A DNA stretch of 64,000 bases from Clostridium transplantifaecale (GTDB lineage Bacteria > Bacillota > Clostridia > Lachnospirales > Lachnospiraceae), in the NCBI RefSeq assembly GCF_900626075.1, contig NZ_UYZY01000001.1, forward strand, positions 1,282,656-1,346,655, in the 5' to 3' direction. The translations under genes and the position numbers were made by a program. Numbering within the stretch: position 1 is the first letter of the stretch; every line of letters begins with the position of its first letter. The notes below the pieces were generated by a model. That model was not told the origin of the DNA, ran no database searches, and saw only the letters and a program-made list of their open reading frames with translations. Below are positions 1 to 8,420 of this stretch, in pieces.

Positions 1-323
1 GCGCCGCCCAGCTTCTTGGCCAGATCCACATGTTCCTTCATGCGTTTCACCGCCTGCCTGCGGCCTTCTTCCTCGCCGCATCCCAGGCTCAGTCCGTCCA
101 CGGTATATCCCCTTCCGGTTGCCAGGGCTGAAACCTTTACCCCGTAATGTGATGCGAGTTTCAGTATCCTGGACGGCTCCACCTCAGACGGGCGGTTCAG
201 GGTCAGTTGAACCGCATCATATCCAATCTGGGCCGCCATCCGTATCGTCTCTTCATAGGAACCCTGCAGCGGAGCCGTCGCACATGGAAATGTGCCGTCC
301 GCTATAATTACACTTGTTTTCAT
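1..323 (-). CDS. Sugar phosphate isomerase/epimerase-like TIM-barrel protein (3' part off the window)
   Basis: This is the N-terminal part of a gene that continues beyond base 1. Translated from the ATG at 323 it reads MKTSVIIADGTFPCATAPLQ and continues with an IGYDAVQL segment and an HYGVKVSALATGRGY segment. The pattern of beta-strand, G-Y/F-D-A-V-Q-L and 'HYGVKVSALATG' is typical of the xylose isomerase-like / AP-endonuclease-2 TIM-barrel superfamily, which includes sugar-phosphate isomerases and epimerases. A GGAGGG sequence lies just upstream; two ATG codons are adjacent (326 and 323) and the second has the better spacing. The substrate cannot be told from 107 residues. Confidence 0.7.
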   Translation of the reverse strand, partial: MKTSVIIADGTFPCATAPLQGSYEETIRMAAQIGYDAVQLTLNRPSEVEPSRILKLASHYGVKVSALATGRGYTVDGLSLGCGEEEGRRQAVKRMKEHVDLAKKLGG

Positions 324-452
324 CATACCCTCCGATTCAATCAGATTTTCCGCCTGATTCCGAATGAGCCGCCCCGGCGTCCGATTCTTTCAGTCTTAAG
401 ATGATTGTACTTCAGCATGGCGTCACATTCCAATACTTCCTGTCTATCGGGG

Positions 453-471
453 GGATAGAATCCTTCTATCC
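453..471. terminator. Short hairpin after the lipoprotein gene
   Basis: GGATAGAA and TTCTATCC form an 8-bp perfect stem with a 3-nt loop just past the lipoprotein stop codon. It has no clear U-tract in the direction of transcription, so it is only a weak terminator candidate. Confidence 0.3.
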
Positions 472-476
472 TGTTA

Positions 477-2315
477 TCATTTTTTCATCTTCAGTTCCGA
501 GTACGGTATCGTTACTTCCGGGAATCCTTCCGCATACGATGCGATTTCATACGGTGCATAATAGAAAACCACACCCTCCGGAGTGATATAAAAGTCCGAA
601 TCAAAGCTTACGTCGTCCGCGATTGTGTGCTCCAGATCTTCCGGGGATTCAAAGGCAAAGTTTGTCTTCTCCGCCAGCTCCCTGAATGCCCTGCCCACAA
701 TACTCTGGAGCTCTTCCACCGAATTATCAACAAGATCATTCAGCTTCATCTGCTCTCCCGTCTTACGGTCAAAGACAAAATAATCTCTGAAAGGCATACC
801 GTGAGCTCCGCCCGAATATTCATAGCCGTCCGCCTCTACGCAGACCAGGTTATCATCGAGATAATTGATCGCCACAATCTCATAAGTAAGGGTAGACAGA
901 TGGAAATCGTCCCTGTAAGTCAGGGCTTCATCCAGGTAAGACGCCATCTCGTCACTATATGCCAACAGGGCGTCGCGGCGCCCCTCCATCGTGCGGTTCA
1001 TCGCTTTTACCGCGTCACTGTCACCGTCAAATACCATTGTCTCAATATAAATTTCCATCGCCGTCGTCTCGCTGCCGGAGAACGGAATTTCTTTCTTCTC
1101 CGCCTCTACGTGGCCGAGTTCGCGGATTGATGACTGGTAGAGCGCCGGTTCCAGAAGTTCCTTCTCTTCCCCCGTGTCGAGGGCCGTCTTTCCGATATAA
1201 ACACCGTAGTCCTTGAGCTCCTGACAGTAGATGGAATCCTCCGAGACAAAAAAGTTGCCGTCATAATCGTACATGTTGAGCGTTCCAGGTTCCGTATTGA
1301 TGGAAGCGGCTTTTGTAACCTCACCGGTTTCCGCGTTCACCTTATAAAACCGGGTTCCCTCACTGACGGTCTGGTAAACCTTGCTGGTCAGATAATAGAG
1401 GTAGCCGTCCCTGTACTGAATCAGCTGCGGGTTGTCGGATGATGCAAAAAGAAGCGTCTTTTCAAGAGTTTTAGCATCATACCGGTAACACTGGGTATTT
1501 CCGCTGCCATCCTGGAACAGTACAAAAAAACCGTCTTTGTCAAACAGAACCGAGGAGGTGTTGGTTACCTCCGGCACTTCCTTCGCCCCGCTCCCATCGG
1601 CCCCGGCAATGACCAGACAACTGTCATTCTGCACCGGCATGTATCCATAGTGCTCCACCATAAAAGGCAGCATACCGCTGTAAAGCTCATGGCACCCTTC
1701 CGGGATGCGGCCGTACACGGTCTGATCCGAAGCCAGCTCTTCTCCGAGGCTGCCGTCCTCTTTCAGTGAAAATGCCTGATTCATATTATATCCCCGGATA
1801 TAGAGGACGTCCTCCGATGCATAGATTCCGGAGGCCTGGTTCGCCAAAGCCGCCAGATGCGTCTCCTCCCCGGTCTCCAGATCCTTTTTATAGAGGCCGC
1901 ATACAAAGGCTCCGTCCTCCCCATTTGCCGAACTTACGTCATAATACAGATTCCCCCGGTAAACCCAGAAGGAATCGTTCATCTCGCCCTCCTCAAATGT
2001 CTTTACCTGAGTCAGCTTGTCCGTCGCCTTGTCAAGGCTCCAGATAGAACCGTCATACTTAAAGAAAAGATGACGGCCGGATTCCACCATCGTCTCCGTG
2101 CTTCCCGTGGCCGTCAGTGTATCTTTCCTGATATCCACATCCTGAGCCTCCCCAGTCCCCGGCACGTTCTCCGTCTCTGCCGTAGCGGCCGTCACATCGA
2201 CTTCCGCCTGCCGTTTGCAGCCGGTTACGGCAATCGGCATCAGCGCCGCCAGGGCCGTCACCGCGGCTGCGGCCGTATAGTTTTTAATTTTTCTTTTTAT
2301 TTTTATTCTTCTCAC
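477..2315 (-). CDS. Lipoprotein with DUF5050-like propeller region and C-terminal DUF3298 (RsiV-like) domain
   Basis: 612-residue exported lipoprotein. A basic N-terminus (RRIKIKRKIK), a hydrophobic stretch and the lipobox AVTGC near residue 33 mark it as a signal peptidase II substrate, so it should be anchored outside the cell. Residues of about 75-400 contain repeated short segments (YDGSIWSLDK, DGYLYYLTSK, DGNFFVSEDSIY) that look like the read-out strands of a DUF5050-type beta-propeller. The last 190 residues match the DUF3298 pattern (YSGGAHGMPFRDYFVFDRKTG ... FYITPEGVVFYYAPYEIASYAEG), the fold seen in the extracellular part of anti-sigma factor RsiV, which binds lysozyme. No partner sigma factor is adjacent. 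Its function is unknown; a sensor or a protein binding cell-wall ligands is an inference. Confidence 0.8.
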   Translation of the reverse strand: MRRIKIKRKIKNYTAAAAVTALAALMPIAVTGCKRQAEVDVTAATAETENVPGTGEAQDVDIRKDTLTATGSTETMVESGRHLFFKYDGSIWSLDKATDKLTQVKTFEEGEMNDSFWVYRGNLYYDVSSANGEDGAFVCGLYKKDLETGEETHLAALANQASGIYASEDVLYIRGYNMNQAFSLKEDGSLGEELASDQTVYGRIPEGCHELYSGMLPFMVEHYGYMPVQNDSCLVIAGADGSGAKEVPEVTNTSSVLFDKDGFFVLFQDGSGNTQCYRYDAKTLEKTLLFASSDNPQLIQYRDGYLYYLTSKVYQTVSEGTRFYKVNAETGEVTKAASINTEPGTLNMYDYDGNFFVSEDSIYCQELKDYGVYIGKTALDTGEEKELLEPALYQSSIRELGHVEAEKKEIPFSGSETTAMEIYIETMVFDGDSDAVKAMNRTMEGRRDALLAYSDEMASYLDEALTYRDDFHLSTLTYEIVAINYLDDNLVCVEADGYEYSGGAHGMPFRDYFVFDRKTGEQMKLNDLVDNSVEELQSIVGRAFRELAEKTNFAFESPEDLEHTIADDVSFDSDFYITPEGVVFYYAPYEIASYAEGFPEVTIPYSELKMKK

Positions 2316-2415
2316 GTTTATCTCCTTACTGGTTCAGTTACTTCTGATATTCTCCTGCTGCCATCCATTCTCTTCCAAATTCATGTTTGAATTTTCTCTT
2401 ACGTCACTTACAATA

Positions 2416-2444
2416 AGTGTAACTTTTTTTCATCAGCTTGTCAA
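2416..2444 (-). promoter_or_regulatory. Sigma-A promoter of the lipoprotein gene with a palindrome over the -10
   Basis: On the minus strand TTGACA (2439-2444) and TACACT (2416-2421) are separated by 17 bp. The palindrome CACTTA-caa-TAAGTG (2405-2419) overlaps the -10 box and could be an operator. Confidence 0.65.
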
Positions 2445-2609
2445 AGAATGGGATAAATATTAATAGAACAGTAAGGATTTTACGGTTCACAAATAATATC
2501 CCGCGAGATGTTTCCGCGCGCATTTTGCGTGAAAATCTCTCCGCTCTGTACGCATCCTGCCAGGAAGGCTTTTTAATATCACAGGAGCACTTTCCTATGA
2601 TATCGAAAA

Positions 2610-2657
2610 ACAGCCGGTTTGCAGCCGGGGCGGGAACCCTGACTGCAAACCGGCTGT
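2610..2657 (-). terminator. Terminator of the glsA-agcS unit
   Basis: A 15-bp perfect stem (ACAGCCGGTTTGCAG with CTGCAAACCGGCTGT) is followed on the minus strand by TTTTT. It lies 48 bases past the symporter stop codon. The rest of the 2316-2704 gap holds the lipoprotein promoter and nothing else recognised. Confidence 0.8.
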
Positions 2658-2704
2658 CTCTCTTTATTCCGTCACTTTCATGACATTTCTCTTTACTGTC
2701 CTAT

Positions 2705-4108
2705 CTAATTCCAGAAATCCGTCTCATCTTCAAGCTGAATATCAGCAGCCTTAAATACAGGATTCTTTCCTGCTTTTTTCTGCTGGATATAGTCGTTCAT
2801 GCAGCGAACGGCCGGTTTTGCGAGAAGGATGATAACCGGGAGGTTAATGATTGCCATCAGGCCCATCAGAACGTCCGCCGTATCCCAGGCAACGCCGAAT
2901 TCGATCGTTGCGCCGAAGCATACAATAATGGCAGCCAGAATACGGAATCCATGGAGCAGATTCTTGCCCGGTGTCTTATTACAGATGAAACCAAGCCCCA
3001 TCTCTGCATAGTAGAAGTTTCCAATCAGTGTCGTAAATGCAAAGAGGCAGAGGGCTACCGTAATGAAAATCGTTCCGAAGCCGCCCAGTGAATTAGCTAC
3101 TGCAGCCTGTACATAGCTCATACCTGCCATCTCTTTTGTCGGTGCAACACCCGAACAGAGAAGCATGAATGCGGTAGCGGTACAGATGACGATTGTATCG
3201 ATATAAACAGAAAGCATCTGAACAAGGCCCTGTTTTACAGGATGGGAAACTCCGGCAGAAGCCGCAGCGTTAGGCGCGGAACCAACACCGGCCTCGTTGG
3301 AGAATAAACCTCTCTTGATACCCTGCATGATGGCGGAACCGGCAAAACCTCCGAAAATCGCCCTGAAATCAAAAGCGCCTTTTACGATGCTTGCAATCAT
3401 TCCCGGAACCATGTTGATGTGGGTAATAACAATAAACAGTGAAACTGCGATATAGAATAATCCCATCACCGGTACGAGCACGCCCGTTACCTTAGAGATC
3501 TGTTTTCCGCCGCCGAAAATACAGAATAAGAAAGCAAGCGCCAGAACACCGCCCACAATCTTAGGTGTCAGTGACGGATCATAAAAGCTGTATGCTTTAA
3601 ATGTATCTGCGATGTTGAATGCGGCTACCATGTTGAAACCGCCCATATAAGTTACGATTAAAACAACGGCAAACAAAATGCCGATCCAGCGTTTTTTCAG
3701 AACTGCCTGAATATAGTAAGCAGGTCCGCCGTAAGAACTTCCGTCATCTGCCCTTTTCTTGTAAATCTGAGCCAGGGTACTCTCCACAAATGCGGAGGCG
3801 CTGCCCAAAAGTGCGGTCAGCCACATCCAGAACATGGCACCCGGTCCGCCGATACAGAGGGCGGTGGAAATACCCGCGATATTGCCGGTACCGACACGCG
3901 ATGCGGTGGAAACCATCAAAGCCTGGAAAGACGAGATCGATTTGTCATCATCTTTCGGCTCCATTACGACACGGATGGCCTCCTTCAAATAGCGGAACTG
4001 GATAAATTTCGTTTTCACGGTAAAATAAATTCCTGCTCCGAGCAGCAGTACAATCAGTATGTAGCTGTAAAGCCAGTTGCTGAGTAAACCAATAATTTTT
4101 GCGTACAA
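2705..4108 (-). CDS. Sodium:alanine/glycine/glutamine symporter, AGCS family
   Basis: 467-residue polytopic membrane protein of the alanine-or-glycine:cation symporter family. Family signatures are visible: GTGNIAGISTAL, GGPGAMFWMW near residue 90, and FSNEAGVGSAPNAAA near residue 270. About 10-11 hydrophobic segments are present. I place the start at the TTG at 4108 because GGGAAGG lies about 8 nt before it; the GTG at 4117 directly abuts that ribosome binding site. The gene follows glutaminase by 93 bp in the same direction with no terminator between, so glutamine is the most likely substrate: import followed by deamidation. That substrate is inferred from context, since AGCS members also carry alanine or glycine. 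Confidence 0.9.
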   Translation of the reverse strand: MYAKIIGLLSNWLYSYILIVLLLGAGIYFTVKTKFIQFRYLKEAIRVVMEPKDDDKSISSFQALMVSTASRVGTGNIAGISTALCIGGPGAMFWMWLTALLGSASAFVESTLAQIYKKRADDGSSYGGPAYYIQAVLKKRWIGILFAVVLIVTYMGGFNMVAAFNIADTFKAYSFYDPSLTPKIVGGVLALAFLFCIFGGGKQISKVTGVLVPVMGLFYIAVSLFIVITHINMVPGMIASIVKGAFDFRAIFGGFAGSAIMQGIKRGLFSNEAGVGSAPNAAASAGVSHPVKQGLVQMLSVYIDTIVICTATAFMLLCSGVAPTKEMAGMSYVQAAVANSLGGFGTIFITVALCLFAFTTLIGNFYYAEMGLGFICNKTPGKNLLHGFRILAAIIVCFGATIEFGVAWDTADVLMGLMAIINLPVIILLAKPAVRCMNDYIQQKKAGKNPVFKAADIQLEDETDFWN

Positions 4109-4200
4109 TATATACACCTTCCCTTTCCTTTTTTCGCCCCATCATTCCCACTTTCCGCCAGAAACCCATTTCCCCGGAAAAGGTTATTCTGAAGCGTTCC

Positions 4201-5124
4201 CTACAGAGTGTCCTCGGCAAACATATGCAGCCGCAATTTCTCCGACAAATATTTTAACATATATCTGCCTGCAATGCTATTCCCTTTTTGATCCAGAGCG
4301 GGACCGTAGATTCCGATTCCCATCTTCTTTTCAACCACCGAAAGGATTCCCCCTCCCACTCCGCTCTTGGATGGAATTCCGACCTGCACGGCGAACTCCC
4401 CCGAACCGTCGTACATTCCACATGTCAGCATAATTGTCTTTACCACCCTCACTACATCTGCATCCAGCAGCCTTTCTCCCGTCTCCGGATGAATTCCGCC
4501 TCCGGCCAGGACCATTCCCAGTCCCGCCAGGCTTTCCGCCGTCACACTCAGGGAGCACATCTTCACATAGAGATCCAGGCTCTTTTCCACATCGCTGTCT
4601 ATAATCCCTTTGCTTTCCAGCAGATAAGCGATGGCCCTGTTTCTCGCACTGTGCGTCATCTCCGAACGGCAGACTTTCTCATCCAGGACAATTCCCGGAT
4701 CCAGACAGAGCTTTCTGGCAAATTGAAGCATTTCTTCAAAGCTGACCACCGGCATCAAATAGCTGGCCACAGCAATCGCGCCTGAATTAATCATCGGATT
4801 ATATGGATAATTACTGGAAAGATCCAGCTTCACCAGGGAATTGAATGCGTCGCCGGAAGGCTCCATGCCCACTTTGGCAAACACCTTATCAAATCCGCAG
4901 ACTTCCAGCGCCGCCGCCAGGGATATCACCTTTGATATACTCTGGATGGTAAAACGGATATCTGTGTCTCCTGCTTTGAATACTTCCCCTCCGGCAGTAT
5001 AGATGCAGATTCCCAGATGATTTTTGTCCACATTGCCAAGCTCCGGTATGTAAGATGCCGTTTCTCCGTGGACAATTTCCTTCCTGCCTTCCTCCAATGC
5101 CTTTTCAAGCATTTCCTGAACCAT
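4201..5124 (-). CDS. glsA: Glutaminase A
   Basis: 307 residues, the usual size of the bacterial serine-dependent glutaminase family. It hydrolyses L-glutamine to glutamate and ammonia in the cytoplasm. The active-site Ser-x-x-Lys is in FTIQSISKV near residue 65, and NPMINSGAIAVASY, CGMYDGSGEFA and KSGVGGGILSV are conserved family blocks. The ATG at 5124 has GAAAGGAGGAG before it. It is the first gene of a two-gene unit with the AGCS symporter, so transport and deamidation are probably co-expressed. In gut bacteria such pairs can serve nitrogen supply or acid resistance; the sequence does not say which. Confidence 0.95.
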   Translation of the reverse strand: MVQEMLEKALEEGRKEIVHGETASYIPELGNVDKNHLGICIYTAGGEVFKAGDTDIRFTIQSISKVISLAAALEVCGFDKVFAKVGMEPSGDAFNSLVKLDLSSNYPYNPMINSGAIAVASYLMPVVSFEEMLQFARKLCLDPGIVLDEKVCRSEMTHSARNRAIAYLLESKGIIDSDVEKSLDLYVKMCSLSVTAESLAGLGMVLAGGGIHPETGERLLDADVVRVVKTIMLTCGMYDGSGEFAVQVGIPSKSGVGGGILSVVEKKMGIGIYGPALDQKGNSIAGRYMLKYLSEKLRLHMFAEDTL

Positions 5125-5169
5125 TTCTTCTCCTCCTTTCTGCCCGATACCGGCCTGTTGATATAAATA

Positions 5170-5198
5170 ATTATAACTCTTATTAACAAATTTGTATA
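5170..5198 (-). promoter_or_regulatory. Likely promoter of glsA
   Basis: On the minus strand TATAAT (5170-5175) lies 17 bp after TATACA (5193-5198), a weak -35. The palindrome ACAAATTTGT (5186-5195) sits in the spacer and could be an operator. Confidence 0.5.
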
Positions 5199-5244
5199 AT
5201 GCTAAATGAATATAACATTATAGCAAAAAGGTTGAACGGGGAGT

Positions 5245-5545
5245 GAAAAATGAGGACGCTGATGTAAGGATGGCGGACGGGTGGGAATGGTGGGGCTTCA
5301 GTCCCGGGGAGGTTGCCGCGTTCGGGGAAGAAGGGTGAAAATATTCCTACGGGGACTCGCTTGCGCTTGTGGAATGCACAGCGGATGCTAGCTTCGTGAG
5401 AAACCTCAGCAAGCACCGGCGGATTCCAAGGTCCCCTGCGGAATGTTTTCACCCTTCTTCCCCCTGTTACGTTGTGATAGGACTGAAGCCGGGGACGGAT
5501 CGGCTTTGTCCGCCATCCTTACGTCGGCTGTATGTCTCAGTTTTC
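5245..5545 (+). repeat. Palindromic intergenic element, copy A
   Basis: The stretch folds back on itself over almost its whole length. TGAGGAC at 5251 and GGATGGCGGAC near 5267-5277 are matched by GTCCGCCATCC and a final CTCA at 5536; GGCTTCAGTCC pairs with GGACTGAAGCC, and GGGGAAGAAGGGTGAAAA with TTTTCACCCTTCTTCCCC. The core (5345-5448) contains stems GGGGAC/GTCCCC (5351-5356, 5431-5436), GGAAT/ATTCC (5371-5375, 5423-5427) and CGG-a-TGCT/AGCACCG (5382-5389, 5412-5418), with a loop carrying CTTCGTGAGAAACCTC. Related copies occur at 23190, 34027 and 34521, with a remnant at 19529. It fills the 460-base gap between glsA and the MBL gene. Open frames inside it are by-products of the fold-back. 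Confidence 0.8.
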
Positions 5546-5584
5546 TGGGGGAGATGGAGTTAGGTTCTCTGTCCGGATTTTGTT

Positions 5585-6463
5585 TCAGGCCCTTGTCCAG
5601 AGAAGCTTGTTTTCTTCGAAGACGGCTGTGAGTTTGCCTGTGTCTTTTAGCCATGCGAGGTAGGATCGGACGGTGCTGCCTATGAGGACGTATTGTTCGA
5701 AGTTCATTGTCAGGCCGTAGGCTGTGAACAGGTTTTGCAGGAGGTCTTCGAAGGTGGTTGGGGTCTGGCAGAGGGAGATGATTTTTTCTGCGGTTTCCCA
5801 GACTTTGTCAATGTTGTATTGTGCGAGGGGTACGATGTTTTCTGTGGCTTCTGCATGGGCCGGGATGAAGATTTTGGCGGTCATGGTTTTGACTGTTTCG
5901 AGTGTTTTCAGGTAGGAGTCCACGTCATAGAGAAAGCTTATCTGGTATTTGTCCAGGGTCTGGCGGCTGGACAGGCAGTCGGCCAGGTAGACTGCGTCGT
6001 CCGGGGTCCGGAAGCCGACCATGTCGAAGTAGTGGCCGGGCAGCGGAATAATTTGAAAGCCGTCCGGCAGGGTTTCTTTTGTTAAATCGGCTGCGTCGCT
6101 CTCCTGGGCCATGAGGAATTTGTGGCGAAGATCTTTGGGCGGAAATCCGCCGTACAGGAATGCAGGTTCTAAAACCGGGTGTTTTGTGAATTCACAGTTG
6201 ATGTCGGGCGCGTAGATTTTACAGCCGGTCTGTCCCTGCAGGTATTTATTGCCGCCGATGTGATCGGCGTTGGCATGTGTGTTGTAAATAGCGGTCAAAT
6301 GCCAATTATGCGCTTCCAGAATCTGACGCACCTTGCGTCCCGCATCTTTGTCGCTGCCGCTGTCTATCAGGCAGACATCGTTCTCATTTAATTTGACGAT
6401 TCCGATTTTAGACGGATTTTCAACATAGTAGCTCTGTTCCGTGGCTTGTATTAATTCGTACAT
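5585..6463 (-). CDS. MBL-fold metallo-hydrolase (glyoxalase II-like)
   Basis: 292-residue metallo-beta-lactamase-fold hydrolase. The metal-binding THANADHIGG motif near residue 65 has H-x-N-x-D-H in place of the usual H-x-H-x-D-H. Further conserved pieces are PLPGHYFDMVG, AVYLADCLSS and FIPAHAEAT. The ATG at 6463 is chosen because GGAGG lies 8 nt before it; the upstream ATG at 6478 contains that same ribosome binding site and overlaps the stop of the preceding regulator (TAATG). The coupling means the XRE-cupin regulator and this enzyme are made together. The substrate is unknown; thiol esters or lactones are typical of the family. The changed second metal ligand is the odd point. Confidence 0.8.
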   Translation of the reverse strand: MYELIQATEQSYYVENPSKIGIVKLNENDVCLIDSGSDKDAGRKVRQILEAHNWHLTAIYNTHANADHIGGNKYLQGQTGCKIYAPDINCEFTKHPVLEPAFLYGGFPPKDLRHKFLMAQESDAADLTKETLPDGFQIIPLPGHYFDMVGFRTPDDAVYLADCLSSRQTLDKYQISFLYDVDSYLKTLETVKTMTAKIFIPAHAEATENIVPLAQYNIDKVWETAEKIISLCQTPTTFEDLLQNLFTAYGLTMNFEQYVLIGSTVRSYLAWLKDTGKLTAVFEENKLLWTRA

Positions 6464-6477
6464 ACTGATTTCCTCCA

Positions 6478-7035
6478 TTAACGGCTGGGATAAAATATCG
6501 TGTTGTAAATTGTGCAGGCTTGTTCAAATGGATTGTGATAGGAATGAGGGATGTCCGCATAAAAACGGACCGCCTGCTTTTCTTCTATAATAATTTCCTG
6601 CCCATTTAAAATAAGCTGCAGTTTCCCGGTTATTACAAAAACATGCTCTTCCACTCCATCATCGTGTTTATCGGAATGATGGAAGCAATCCGGGGCAAAT
6701 TCAATGAAAAAGGTTTCGACATTGCGGATCGGATCGTAAGCAAACAGCGGATAGGCACGCATCTTTCCGTCCTCCTCCGTAACAGCCTCCACACCGTCAA
6801 CGCCGACAACCGTGTATTCCACCTGCCTTTCTTCTAAAAAAGACGAAAGCGGCGTTTTCAGTCCCGTCGCAATTTTCCATAGCGTCGTAATTGTAGGAAC
6901 CGACTGCCCACGCTCAATCTGCCCCAGCATAGGCTTACTGACTTTTGTCAGGAAAGACACTTCATCCAAACTCAACTTCTTCCTGGTCCGAATTTCCTTC
7001 AATTTTTCCCCGATTGTTGAAACTGGTGTAAGCAT
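6478..7035 (-). CDS. XRE-family regulator with C-terminal cupin domain
   Basis: 185 residues. The N-terminal 60 residues form an XRE/Cro helix-turn-helix (IGEKLKEIRTRKKLSLDEVS ... MLGQIERGQSVPTITTLWKI). Residues of about 105-180 form a small cupin barrel (HSDKHDDGVEEHVFVITGKL, PHSYHNPFEQ) of the kind that binds a small ligand. The start at 7035 follows AAAGGAGGATTT. It overlaps the MBL hydrolase gene by one base, so it probably controls that gene and itself; a 22-bp palindrome in its promoter region (7060-7081) is the likely site. The ligand is unknown. Confidence 0.88.
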   Translation of the reverse strand: MLTPVSTIGEKLKEIRTRKKLSLDEVSFLTKVSKPMLGQIERGQSVPTITTLWKIATGLKTPLSSFLEERQVEYTVVGVDGVEAVTEEDGKMRAYPLFAYDPIRNVETFFIEFAPDCFHHSDKHDDGVEEHVFVITGKLQLILNGQEIIIEEKQAVRFYADIPHSYHNPFEQACTIYNTIFYPSR

Positions 7036-7059
7036 AAATCCTCCTTTCAGAAAAACCAT

Positions 7060-7081
7060 ATAGCATATTTTAATATACTAT
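7060..7081. promoter_or_regulatory. Palindromic operator candidate before the XRE-cupin gene
   Basis: ATAGCATATT-TT-AATATACTAT is a 22-bp palindrome with one mismatched pair, 25 bp upstream of the regulator's start codon. A TATAGT -10 candidate overlaps it on the minus strand (7077-7082); the matching -35 is poor. Self-regulation through this site is inferred. Confidence 0.5.
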
Positions 7082-7229
7082 AACATATCTTCAATTACAT
7101 TTCTACTCCCTTGCTTTTTTCACTTATCTTCATTTCCCACCCCCGCAAAGAAATAGAACACTTCGCAGGCCAAATGACGGCAAGGTGCCGCTCCCCTCCC
7201 GGCCAATATCCTCATTTCTCCCCACCCTA

Positions 7230-7258
7230 TTTAAAACCCCCGCTCTTTGTGATATAAT
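7230..7258 (+). promoter_or_regulatory. Promoter of the LysR gene
   Basis: TATAAT at 7253-7258 preceded by a weak -35 TTTAAA at 7230-7235 with 17 bp spacing. Confidence 0.5.
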
Positions 7259-7316
7259 TGTCATAAAATGGCTATTGTATCTGCACATTCCGAAGTCATT
7301 GCAGGAGGGGTTTATT

Positions 7317-8261
7317 ATGAATATGGATATCAACTTAAAGCACCTGGAATATTTCATCACCGTTGCCAGGCTTGGTTCTATCAACAAGGCCGCACAGAGT
7401 CTTTTTATCTCCCAGCCCTATCTCGGGAAGATTATCAAAGAGCTGGAGAATACGGTGGGCACCGTCCTTTTTCAGCGCACGAGAGGCGGCGTATCCCTGA
7501 CCCCTGACGGGGAGGATTTTATGATACACGCCGAGAATATTATCCATGAGATGGAAAAGGTGGAAATGTTCCATGGCCCCGGAACCGATACCGACAGTTC
7601 ACTTGTTGTGTCCATGACAAAATATTCCCACATTATGGAGAGCTTTATTGATGTCATCATAAAACACAGGGACAATCCCTCCTATATCCACAGGCTGAGT
7701 GAAGGAACCGCCGAGGAAGTAATAGAGGACGTTTATTCCGGCCAGGCTAATATCGGAGTCCTGCATTTTGACGGCAAACGCCACACGGAAGTGGCATCCA
7801 GACTTGCTTCCCAGTCTCTGGATTATAATTTTCTCTGCTATGTAAAACCCCATATCCTGATTTCCTGCAACCATCCCCTCCTTCAGGAGGGAAAGCCCGT
7901 CAATCTCCACACGCTGGCTCCCTATGGTTTTGCCAGATATCTCGGTCAGTGCGAGGATTTTACATACCGGATTTTCTCCCAGGATTCCCAATACAATTTA
8001 AATTACGGTTCCCGGATTGCCTATCTCACCAGCCGGGCGTCCTTGCTGCACCTGATTTCCAGCAGTGATTTCTATGGGATCGGAATCCACGATTTTACCA
8101 CTCAGACTTCCGCCTATCAGGTGCTGTCCATCCCGATCGATGACTGCAACGACAGAATTGAATTCGGCTATATCCTTCCAAAGGGCGTTCCCGTTAATCC
8201 AATGACTCAGGAATTTATCGACGGGATTAAAAACCGGCTGAAAAATATAAAAGAGGCGTAG
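7317..8261 (+). CDS. LysR-family transcriptional regulator
   Basis: 314 residues, normal for the family. The N-terminal winged helix-turn-helix is clear: LKHLEYFITVARLGSINKAA, then SLFISQPYLGKIIKELENTV and LFQRTRGGVSLTPDGE. The rest is a periplasmic-binding-protein-like effector domain. The start at 7317 follows GCAGGAGGGG; longer frames upstream lack a binding site. It stands alone, divergent from the XRE-cupin/MBL pair (281 bp apart) and convergent with addA, so its target cannot be named. The divergent pair is the obvious candidate, but that pair already has its own regulator. Confidence 0.92.
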   Translation: MNMDINLKHLEYFITVARLGSINKAAQSLFISQPYLGKIIKELENTVGTVLFQRTRGGVSLTPDGEDFMIHAENIIHEMEKVEMFHGPGTDTDSSLVVSMTKYSHIMESFIDVIIKHRDNPSYIHRLSEGTAEEVIEDVYSGQANIGVLHFDGKRHTEVASRLASQSLDYNFLCYVKPHILISCNHPLLQEGKPVNLHTLAPYGFARYLGQCEDFTYRIFSQDSQYNLNYGSRIAYLTSRASLLHLISSSDFYGIGIHDFTTQTSAYQVLSIPIDDCNDRIEFGYILPKGVPVNPMTQEFIDGIKNRLKNIKEA

Positions 8262-8285
8262 AGACACAATTTCCTATGAATTAAA

Positions 8286-8329
8286 AAAGAGTCCGCTCAT
8301 TCAATCCATCAATGCAGCGAACTCTTTTA
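8286..8329. terminator. Terminator between the LysR gene and addA
   Basis: AAAAGAGTCCGCT pairs with AGCGAACTCTTTT with a 17-nt loop. It is flanked by A and T runs, so it can act for both convergent genes. Confidence 0.7.
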
Positions 8330-8420
8330 CTATATTTCTTTTTTCTATTGTTCTTACGCAGTGCGAAACGGTGGATATCTGCTTATTCAACATGAAAATG
8401 GCTGATACCCTTCCCCTGTT

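Noticed and set aside
5345..5448. Element core as a hammerhead ribozyme or group II intron domain V
   Set aside because: Short matches to CTGATG and GAAA occur but the hammerhead stems do not form around them, and no domain V stem or intron-encoded protein is present.
5406..5654. Open frames inside the palindromic elements (also 23185-23585, 33962-34297, 47043-47301)
   Set aside because: They exist on both strands because the DNA folds back on itself, lack ribosome binding sites and show repeat-like composition.
5693..6085. 130-codon frame antisense to the MBL hydrolase
   Set aside because: The MBL reading has clear family motifs; the antisense frame is a shadow.
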